DNA of 64,000 nucleotides, taken from the NCBI GenBank assembly GCA_024364735.1, contig JAGFNQ010005390.1, forward strand, positions 62,001-126,000. Reading direction: 5' to 3'. Each line of letters opens with the position of its first letter. Within the stretch, counting starts at the first letter, position 1. Made by a program: the position numbers and the translations under genes. This document shows positions 56,351 through 64,000 of this stretch, piece after piece. Under the pieces are notes generated by a model. That model was not told where the DNA came from and searched no databases. It saw only the letters and a list, made by a program, of their open reading frames with translations. Source of the stretch: Boesenbergia rotunda (taxonomy: Eukaryota; Streptophyta; Magnoliopsida; Zingiberales; Zingiberaceae).

Positions 56351-56953
56351 TCGTGAAAATCACCTGCAGTACATGAAAATCAATTACAAGACTTACAAAT
56401 TGTTTGTAAAAACAAATATATAACATACCAGCCACACAAAATAGGGGGAAATGACAATTTTTCACATGTTTCCTTTCTGTGACTTGAATGTACTAACCTC
56501 AGATTATGTTTACTTAATATAAATTACATGTTTTTATCTTAAATAAGATAATACACTGAATATACTCTCCTTTTTGAATGGAAAGGAAGATAAACAAATG
56601 AGCTAACGATAATGAACCTGTACTGATTAAGTCTTTAGTTTGAACAGTTTTCATGCACAAACAACTTTAAGCTTTGTTCAGAAGAAACTAATTTTCTATG
56701 TAATGAGATGAAAACTACCAGTAGCATGTCCAACATCCTCAAGAGGAAACATCCTTTAAGGCACAGATGGTTTCACAAATCTTGGCCAATTTAGACTGCA
56801 AGGGATCTCACTCGGAAGCAATTTTGTCAACACAAGAATCCTTTGTGCTACACTTGGATATTTTTTACCAGTACCAGAGTTTATTATAGAAAGAAGAGTA
56901 TGTGATACCTGCAAAAAATCATTGGCACGCAAATGATTCATAGACCAAACTTA

Positions 56954-59404
56954 TGTTGGGACCGGGTGCATGTTGACAAGGATACGAGTTCGTAAATTTT
57001 AAAATATTTACGTACAGCGGAAGAATTAGCATAAATAATTTCTCAAATAATTTTTAACCACGTATCTAGTATGCGATCTTATGATGTGTGGACATGATCA
57101 TAAATTAAAATTTTGCGAAAAAGTAAACTAATTTACTTAGTACCTCGCGTAACTCGAAGTAAGGGACGAGATCCAACCGTAGCGTCCCTTGGAAGCTCCG
57201 CCTCTATTCGCGTCCACGCCGAGTTCTCTTCGGAATGACTTCGCAAAGACACGAGTTTTGTGCCGACGAGAACTACTAGATTCTCCAAAGACACAACTAG
57301 AAGATCAAGAGAGAGATATAGAAACTAACCACCAAGTAACGGAATCAAGATTCCGGGGAGAGGAAGGAGATGCGACCCGCTTCTTCTTCTTCTTCGGCAC
57401 CTTCTTGGTGGAGATGGCTCACGGCAACTTGAAGGGGGGCGCCGACCCTAGAAGGAGCTAGGGGTGCCGGCCCTAGAAGAGGAAGGGGCGCCGGCCCTAG
57501 AGGAGGAAGGGGAGAGAATAAGGGAGAGAGAGAGAGCTTCTTAATCTCTTGATTAATTGGAATTCAAGGCTTGCCTTTGGTTCCTTTATATAGTAGTCTC
57601 TCTATTGCCAAGTCTCCCTCTTAACGGAATTAACAGAATAAATTTTTATAAGAAATTTATCCTATAAATATTCTTATGAATTATTCCGTTAAGCCAAGTT
57701 TTATTATAACTAACTTTATAATAAAAACAAATACATCTCTCCTTTTATTATGGAATAAATTTTCATAAAATTTATTATATAAATTTTCTCATCATGGAAA
57801 AATCAATTCATAATTGATTTTATAAAATAAAATTAAACCATTTAAAGTTTATTTTAATCTCTATAAAAAGAATAAATTTATTATATAAATTTTTCTTTAT
57901 CATGGAAAAATCAATTCATAATTGATTTTATAAAATAAAATAAACCAATCCATGGTTCATTTTAATTTCCATAAAAAGAATAGATTTATTATATAAATTT
58001 TTCTTATCATGGAAAAATCAATTCATAATTGATTTTATAAAATAAAAATAAACCATTTAAAGTTTATTTTAATTTCCATGAAAACAAATTTATTTATCCA
58101 TAATTTTATAAAACAAATCGCGCTTGATTTATTTTATAATTTAAACCAAATTAATTGGTTTCTCTCCTTTTGGTGGTCGGCTAAACCAAAGAGGGTGGGC
58201 ACCCTCTTTGGCCGGCCACACCAAGCCAAAGCCCTCGCGAATTAAACTCATTTAATTCGCCCAATAAGCTTTCAAAAGACTTAGCCATTTTAAGCTTCTG
58301 TTGCGCCTTTGATTAATTCAGATTCGACTTATTTCTCTTGATTGGAAAATCCAATTTTCAACTCGTTTTAAATCCCACGGATTACTCGTAGTGCGTGTGA
58401 CTAAATAGGCTTTCGATTTATGTTGGCCGTCTATAATGAACCAATCATAGAACGATCATGAGTGGCACCTAGTAGTACATCATGACCCCCAATTAATCGA
58501 ATGATCAACGGTTGACCTCAGAAATAATTCTGAAACCCTTCAGCAGCTCTAATGAATCGTGCCTCATTCCCTTCACCATCTTATACCCACTTGGTTCTGG
58601 ACATGGTCTGTGTGTGTCAGTCCCCACTAGGCTGACTACGTCACACTTAGCCCAAGTAACGTTCTCTCATCCTTTGGATTTCTAATTACTCTCATGTATT
58701 TAAGAGACTCATACTCTAAACATGACGTGTTCTGGCCAGAGGCTTTGAGTAACAATCCGACGATAGGCCTTGGGTATACATCTCCTCGCAAGGAGTGGTG
58801 AATCCTTTGTAGGTTGTTCAAACATCTTCGGGTACTTCGGCTTATACCCAACCATCCTGGGTCCACACCTCCTTGGAGAAGCTTGCTTAAGATGTTAAAG
58901 TATAAGTCTCTATGACCAAGATGACTTGAACACCGCAAGTCAAAGGAACATTGCACTTAAGCTGCGGTAAGAACTTCACTGACATGTCTATGTATAGACT
59001 ACCATGTGAAGTTTTACAGCTAGTCACTCTAATGAACTAGTTCCCTTAACTAGCATCCATGTTTATCTCCGGACATCCCAATGTCACCAGCCAGTGAGAA
59101 TCAGCTGATTAGAGAATAACTCATGTTAGTCTCAACAGAATTGATAGTGTCCGTATTTATCAATTCATCGACTAGGGATATTTTCAATGCTTCACAATTG
59201 CACATGTAGAGATAATCACTAGTTGTGATTCCATCACAAATTCTCTCATGCTGTGAATTGTATTGCGGACATTCAGTAGATGAGTTTAAGATCCCAATCA
59301 AATACACAAATATGTACACTCAAATAGTGAATTTTCATTTATTAAAATAAATGATTACAATCATAAGGCGATTGCCTTAAGACACTTCTCTCATATTACT
59401 AACA
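56954..59404 (-). mobile_element. Solo LTR, 2,451 bp, with exact 5-bp target duplication, in an intron
   Basis: The plus strand starts TGTTGGGACCGGGTGCATGT and ends CTCTCATATTACTAACA, flanked on both sides by ACTTA (56,949-56,953 and 59,405-59,409). On the minus strand a TATA-like ACTATATAAAGG lies near 57,583, so U3 is about 1.8 kb and R-U5 about 0.6 kb. No internal region remains. It splits a short intron between two exon-like segments (59,439 and 56,908). Open frames at 57,189-57,461 and 58,636-58,956 are within the LTR and not annotated. Confidence 0.9.
57771..58086. repeat. About 107-bp tandem repeat, three copies, in the solo LTR
   Basis: Units start at TTTATTATATAAATTTT near 57,771, 57,877 and 57,985, each with ATCATGGAAAAATCAATTCA and TAATTGATTTTATAAAATAA. 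This makes the LTR's U3 unusually AT-rich. Confidence 0.85.
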
Positions 59405-59579
59405 ACTTATTCATATACAAGGTTGTAAATGTGCTGACCTGTACAACTAGTTGATTGCACCAAAGAATAGACTGGTGCTCTATAGAAAGCCAAACATTTT
59501 TCATACCAGAGCTCCCTATTGTAAAACCATTAGTAGATGGAACAATTCCTTCTAAAGAAGCCAATTTGGAACGAATCTG

Positions 59580-61087
59580 TAAATACGTCCATCAAAAAAA
59601 TGTATCAGCCATAAGTTAGAATATTTGTGAAAATACTATCATCGTTAAAGTCACCATTCACATGAGTATGAACAGTTGGTTACACCAACTGTGCAAAATA
59701 GAAAAAATGTGTAACCCTAAATGTGGACAACTCCATTAAAAATTTAGAACAAGAACTAGGATGTTGTCCTAGTTTCCTAGTTTGCACAGATAGCAAATGA
59801 CCTTTAAGTAGAATAGCAAAAAGACAGATGCAGAAACAATACAACAGAGAAAAAAAATGGAATGGTGTTGCATTGTGCATGCTATCGATAAAGTTGTCAT
59901 TTTTAAGCTCATAAATCAAGGGGTGAGAAATGACTTACGCCATTGATTTGGAAAGAAATCACTAAACATAAAACCAAGTATTGAACACACATTGTACCAT
60001 ACATTAACTGAAAGGAAAAAAGACATGAAAGCATATATACATCACAAATATCTCTTCCACAATTAATCAAAAGAAAAGTAAAAACTGCCAATAGTAAACC
60101 AATAAGTGACTCAAATACAAATGAACCAACCCTAGATTGTCCAAGAGTTAAAAGTTGAAACAAACTAATCAGAATGCATGATAAAGATTTCCGAATACCA
60201 TAGAAAGTTTACCTTCACAAACTATTATATTTTACCTTCACACACACACACTAAATGAATTTCAAACCTGAAGTTTTCTAAAATCAAAAGCTGTGTGATT
60301 TCCTTATATAGCTCTTCATTAAATGAGGCAAAGGCCTTCAAATCCTTCAGAGGGATTTCAACTGCCTTTGATCGGTCATGCCTATGAAACAAAAAAAGTT
60401 TGAGAAAACCAATAATCAGAAATATTGATATATAACACCAAAAACTGAAGCTACCTGTCCAACGTTTCGAGATACTTCTGCTTCCATATTTCAAAGAATA
60501 TTTTCATAGAGTGTCGATTGCCATCAACCTTGGTAAATCCAGAGAGATACTTCTCAAATGAGTACCATTCCAGAAACCAATATATAACATATAAGCCATC
60601 TAAATGGAACTCACATAATATACCATAACAGTGCAATACACCATAACAGTGCAATACTTAACATGATAACATATAACAGTTACATCTCAGTACATAATAT
60701 GACAATTTCACTGCAGTTAATATAAACTACCCTTGTTCTGAACAATACATAACATGAAAATACACCATAACAGTGCAATACTCAAATCACCTTGCTTAAT
60801 TGTTTTTCCTTTTTCCTGCCAAATAGTCAAAAGTTAGAATAGTTAAGTGCAACATCTAACTCAATTGAACAATGACAATAAGGACCTCTTGAATGGTGAC
60901 AACATGAAAATTGCTTTGTCAATACCTCTTGAACGGTGGCAATAAAGACAACATCTAACTCAATTGAATCTCTTTAATCTCTAGCTTTTCCTTTTCCATA
61001 CAAATACATTGCATCAAAATATTAGATATAAACAAAACAATATGCAAAATATATCACAGCAAGTCAACAACTAAATAAATAGAATAT
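59580..61087 (-). other. Intron-like AT-rich spacer between exon segments and transposase
   Basis: Besides the two exon-like segments at 60,268-60,381 and 60,455-60,599, this holds short repeats of CACCATAACAGTGCAATAC near 60,620, 60,640 and 60,763. No other coding signal is seen. Confidence 0.45.
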
Positions 61088-63178
61088 TTATGTACTCACC
61101 TTTGATTTTTTCTTGATTCCATAATGAGCACGCAACCAATCTGATGCACAAAGTAATATTTGGACTGTATCTGTTCCCAATGAGACACGATGAGGATCAA
61201 TTACTCTACCACCAGCACTAAAAGCAGATTCAGAAGCCACTGTAGTTATTGGAATTGATAGTACATCAGAAGCCATTTTTGATAAGATCCTAAACTTTAA
61301 GTTGTTAATTCTCCACCATGACAATGCATCAAAATCAGTTTCATCTTCACAAATAACACACCCTTCATCCAAGTATATATCTAATTCAGATTTTACTTGC
61401 TCAACACTATCGACATTCTTTATGTAACTAGCAAATAGTGCCCTTACTTTACCTTTACCTTTTCCTCTTGCATTTAAATTACTCCGAACAATAGAACTTT
61501 CTCTTTGAGTTTCAGCTTGAACATTGCTACTGTCAACAGTAGCTTTATGAGCTTCAACATACTCGTTATACAACATGTGTAATGTCTCACGAACTGTAGA
61601 AATATGCTCAATTGCATCACCAACAGAATATATCTCAGGAAAACACCATTCAATCAATTTCATCTTGTTTCTTGGATCTAACACAGCTGCTATAGAGATC
61701 AATAAGTTGTTATCACCCCAATATTTATTAAATTTGACCTTCATCTTGTTAGCCATTTCTACCATGAAACTTTCTTTATCTGCACTTGCTTCATTTAACA
61801 ATTTTTTTATGGTATAAAGTTCAGTAAGAAACAAGTTAGAAGTAGGATATTCACTTCCCGAAATGAGATGAGTTATTTCATTAAATTCCTCAAGAAATGA
61901 ACAAACAACATTAACCTTCTTCCAATCCTCCTCACTTGGCAAAAAAGTATAAGTTGCATCCCTTGCTACATATCTTGGGAAAATGTCTTTGAACTCTAAA
62001 GCAGCCGATAACATATAAAATGTGGCATTCCACCTCGTGCAACAATCCAAAACAAGTTTCTTTGAAGATAGTTTCAATTGCTTTAAAATTTCACTAAATA
62101 TATTAACACGAGTCTCTGAGGCAGCTATGTGTTTCACACTTTCACGCACATTGAAAATAATATCTTGAATATCAGATAACCTACCTTGCACCAAAAGATT
62201 CAAGATGTGTGCACAACATCTTACATGAAATAATTTGCCACCAAGAGGAAGATTGTTTTTATAGGAGAGGTTATCCTTTAACATCCTCACAGCTACATCA
62301 TTATAGCTAGCATTATCAACTGTAACTGACCATACCTTATTTTCAATTCCCCACTCAACCAAACACTTATTTAACACATCACAAATGGAAACACCATTAT
62401 GAGGTGGAGGAACATCTAAAAAATTTAGATTCCGCTTCTGCAAATTCCAACTAGAGTCCATATAGTGACAAGTAACAACCATATAGGAAACCTTCTGATC
62501 TGACTTCCATAAATCAGTAGTCACACTAACCTTATTCACATCTTTTAATGATTCCATAACTTTCTTCTTCTCAATTTCATAAGAAGTCATACAATCTTTT
62601 TTCACAGTAGTGCGACTAATCTTTTGATAATATGGAGTAGCGGTCCTCATCAATAAATTGAACATTTCATATTCTGAGAAAAGGAATGGTAGCTCATGAA
62701 CAATGATCATGTGAGAAAGAATCTCCCTAATCTTCCCATGGTCATACTTGAAATTCTGGACAGCATTGACAGTTTCTGATTCAACAATACTTGTACCGAC
62801 AGAAATATTTTTTTGACCTTGCTCACAAATCTGCTTCCTCATACAACCTTTGAGGTGCCTCAAAAAATGGGATGTAACACCAGTTTTATTTATTGTGAGC
62901 CGATGTTTACAATAAATACATTCAGCCTTTATTGTCCCATCCGGAAGAGCAACCTCTTTAAAGTCAGCCCACGCTTTAGATGTTCGTTTTCTTTTCTTTG
63001 GACCAAATGGACTTTCATCCTCTTCTTCAATGGTATTAGATTGTTGCAGATTATTGTTTTCAGATTGCTGGACAATATTATTTTGAATTGCTTCATTGGT
63101 ATTATTTGCTGAAGGTTTAATTTCTCCTAAAATAGGACTTGCAGCCGAAGCTTCAGTTGACAAGTGTGGAGTTGACAT
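61088..63178 (-). CDS. hAT-family transposase, intact (696 aa)
   Basis: The start is the ATG at 63,178; a GTG 27 bases further out lies at a probable splice acceptor (TTTAG|TGAGC) and is not used. A nuclear-signal-like KKRKRTSK precedes a BED zinc finger with Cys87, Cys90, His108 and Cys112. The RNase H-like core has TTDLW (Asp222), VTVDNAS (Asp288), the CCTRW motif (Arg382, Trp383) and FLEEFNEIT (Glu434), so the D-D-E set is present. The C-terminal hAT dimerisation domain covers about 596-686 (LSWWRINNLKFRILSKMASD, SESAFSAGGRVID). It should cut and paste hAT ends in the nucleus. There are no stops or shifts, so the copy may be autonomous or recently domesticated. A donor AAAG|GTGAGT at 61,100 could remove the last four codons by splicing to a downstream exon. 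Confidence 0.93.
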   Translation of the reverse strand: MSTPHLSTEASAASPILGEIKPSANNTNEAIQNNIVQQSENNNLQQSNTIEEEDESPFGPKKRKRTSKAWADFKEVALPDGTIKAECIYCKHRLTINKTGVTSHFLRHLKGCMRKQICEQGQKNISVGTSIVESETVNAVQNFKYDHGKIREILSHMIIVHELPFLFSEYEMFNLLMRTATPYYQKISRTTVKKDCMTSYEIEKKKVMESLKDVNKVSVTTDLWKSDQKVSYMVVTCHYMDSSWNLQKRNLNFLDVPPPHNGVSICDVLNKCLVEWGIENKVWSVTVDNASYNDVAVRMLKDNLSYKNNLPLGGKLFHVRCCAHILNLLVQGRLSDIQDIIFNVRESVKHIAASETRVNIFSEILKQLKLSSKKLVLDCCTRWNATFYMLSAALEFKDIFPRYVARDATYTFLPSEEDWKKVNVVCSFLEEFNEITHLISGSEYPTSNLFLTELYTIKKLLNEASADKESFMVEMANKMKVKFNKYWGDNNLLISIAAVLDPRNKMKLIEWCFPEIYSVGDAIEHISTVRETLHMLYNEYVEAHKATVDSSNVQAETQRESSIVRSNLNARGKGKGKVRALFASYIKNVDSVEQVKSELDIYLDEGCVICEDETDFDALSWWRINNLKFRILSKMASDVLSIPITTVASESAFSAGGRVIDPHRVSLGTDTVQILLCASDWLRAHYGIKKKSKVST

Positions 63179-63502
63179 TGGATTGTTCCTCTTTTTTAAG
63201 CTCACTAAACATTAAAATACAGCTACATCACTAATATTGCAACATTAGTGAATAGAGTTAGGATACGAATAGTTTCAATCTAATAGCTACATCACCAATT
63301 GGCATTTTAAAATATAAAATCTAATTTGCATGATTTATATGAAAACAAAATACTACATAAGGAGAAAAAAAAATTAGATTTCGCATTTCAAAATATAAAA
63401 TCTAATTTGCATGGTTTATATGAAAACAAAATACTACACAAGGAAAAAAATAGATTTCACACTTAAAATACCAACCAGAAATTTGTGAGAAAGATTTGTA
63501 CC

Positions 63503-63720
63503 TGTGAAGGTAGCTCGGCGCAGGCGGCAACGAGGAGGGACGGATCGGCGCAGGGGTAGGTTCCGCAGGCGAGAGACGCGAGAGAGGGAGGCGCCGTAGG
63601 TTAGGGTTCGAAATCGCGAGAGAGGGAGGCGCCGCAGGCGAGAGTCACGACAGGGGTCGAGGGAGGCGCAGGCGCGCAGCAGCCGCAGGGTAGGAATTAG
63701 GGTTCGGAGTTGGGAGATCG
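63503..63720 (-). other. Probable untranslated first exon of the hAT transposase gene
   Basis: GC-rich block with GAGAGAGGGAGGCGCCG repeats, ending on the minus strand at CACAG|GTACAAATC, a good donor. It is paired with the acceptor TTTAG before the transposase ATG, implying a leader intron of about 300 bp (63,204-63,502). Confidence 0.5.
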
Positions 63721-63723
63721 ATC

Positions 63724-63726
<3 letters not shown>

Positions 63727-63759
<33 letters not shown>
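63727..63759. repeat. TA dinucleotide microsatellite
   Basis: About sixteen uninterrupted AT units between the leader exon and the subterminal repeats. Confidence 0.9.
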
Positions 63760-63760
<1 letters not shown>

Positions 63761-63766
63761 CTTCTT

Positions 63767-63910
63767 AACAAACACGTTCGCGAACCTCTTAACAAACGTG
63801 TTCACGAGCCTATAAACAAACACGTTCGCGAGCCTCTAAACGAACACGTTCTCGAGCCTCTAAACGAACACGTTTGCGAGCCTCTAAACGAACATGTTCG
63901 CGAGCTCACG
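63767..63910. repeat. 24-bp tandem repeat, six copies, in the hAT subterminal region
   Basis: Exact 24-bp register of AACAAACACGTTCGCGAGCC plus CTCTA, drifting to AACGAACACG in the last three copies. The core ACACGTTCGCGAG is partly palindromic. Confidence 0.9.
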
Positions 63911-64000
63911 AGCCAAATACTGCTAAGCTCGAGCTCGGCTCGATAATGTTTTCGAGCTCAAAATCGAGCTCGAGCTCGGCTCGTTAACTTAATCGAACGA
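63911..64000. repeat. hAT right subterminal region, running off the window
   Basis: AGCTCGAGCTCGGCTCG occurs twice, in the orientation opposite to the left end, so the right terminus should lie just beyond 64,000. Confidence 0.65.

Larger units (their letters stand above)
56756..60599 (-). pseudogene. Four exon-like segments of an unrecognised gene downstream of the hAT transposase
   Basis: On the minus strand, open segments bounded by good splice signals lie at 60,599-60,455 (includes LEWYSFEKYLSGFTKVDGNR), 60,381-60,268 (HDRSKAVEIPLKDLKAFASF), 59,576-59,439 (IRSKLASLEGIVPSTNGFTI) and 56,908-56,756 (VSHTLLSIINSGTGKKYPSV, ending WPRFVKPSVP and stop). The first pair joins in phase (AG|G, giving Arg) and the last pair joins in phase 0. 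Between the second and third an exon of length 3n+1 seems to be missing or unrecognised. The text looks like a host protein, not a transposase, and I cannot name it. It may be a captured gene fragment inside the hAT element, or a host gene's 3' end. Confidence 0.5.
56017..64000 (-). mobile_element. hAT transposon, left end inside the window, right end beyond it
   Basis: TAGGGGTGTAATCGAGCCGA at 56,017 is a hAT-style terminus, and the next 330 bp are packed with GAGCTCG/CGAGCTC/GGCTCG motifs. The same motifs crowd the window's right edge (63,900-64,000), next to a short tandem array. Between them lie an intact minus-strand hAT transposase, its probable leader exon, four exon-like segments and a nested solo LTR. 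Because the right terminus and the 8-bp target duplication are not in view (candidate left copy GATGTTGA), the assignment of both ends to one element is inferred. Confidence 0.65.

Noticed and set aside
63179..63205. Upstream GTG start adding nine residues to the hAT transposase
   Set aside because: GTG is not a normal plant initiator here and the bases coincide with a splice acceptor; the first ATG is at 63,178.
63434..63823. A 129-codon frame upstream of the hAT transposase
   Set aside because: It runs through a TA microsatellite and a 24-bp tandem repeat and crosses the inferred leader splice donor.

Overview
The window is nuclear DNA of a flowering plant, probably a monocot, although no single feature proves the clade. 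The evidence is a chloroplast-type rhomboid gene with nine plant-style introns and exons, intronless plant mTERF genes with telo-box leaders, a plant RING-H2 ligase gene, and abundant plant LTR retrotransposons, a hAT transposon and MITE-like repeats. Host genes fill only a small part; most of the remainder is transposon-derived or AT-rich intergenic DNA. No rRNA, intact tRNA or CRISPR array was found.

Region by region: 1-1.6 kb is the 3' end of a decayed Copia element. 1.6-1.95 kb holds an unrecognised coding fragment on the minus strand, interrupted by a stop. 3.4-3.8 kb has a MITE-like repeat and a tRNA-derived SINE candidate. 4.06-5.25 kb is an intact mTERF gene (copy 1). A DNA transposon with terminal inverted repeats lies at 6.56-9.97 kb. 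A nearly complete Copia retrotransposon (11,929-18,942; 534-bp LTRs, TSD CCCTT) sits inside an older LTR-like sequence. 20.7-23.9 kb holds two LTR-like relics, one carrying GC-rich palindromic tandem repeats. 24.19-32.11 kb is a roughly 7.9-kb foldback structure: long terminal inverted repeats with 30-bp-spaced iterons, nested palindromes, and a central array of about twenty 158-bp units that each encode a hairpin. 33.7-42.5 kb is a heavily decayed Copia element with a 2,477-bp solo LTR (TSD GTAGA) inserted in it. mTERF copies 2 and 3 follow at 43.2-44.4 and 48.2-49.4 kb, separated by TE relics and an exact 85-bp duplication that contains an N.

The right quarter holds minus-strand genes: a rhomboid protease gene (51,065-53,687; nine coding exons rebuilt to 332 codons with both catalytic residues), a one-exon RING-H2 E3 ligase gene (54,121-55,056), and a hAT transposon from 56,017 to beyond the window end with an intact 696-codon transposase. 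Downstream of the transposase, on the same strand, are four exon-like segments of an unrecognised gene. A 2,451-bp solo LTR (TSD ACTTA) sits inside what would otherwise be an intron of about 74 bp.

Functionally, the three mTERF genes form a local same-strand family of predicted organelle nucleic-acid-binding proteins, and the rhomboid gene is also probably for a plastid protein. The mTERF copies share promoter and downstream homology, so whole segments were duplicated. A nearly identical 3' coding tract in copies 1 and 2 suggests gene conversion. The most unusual object is the foldback element with its hairpin array.
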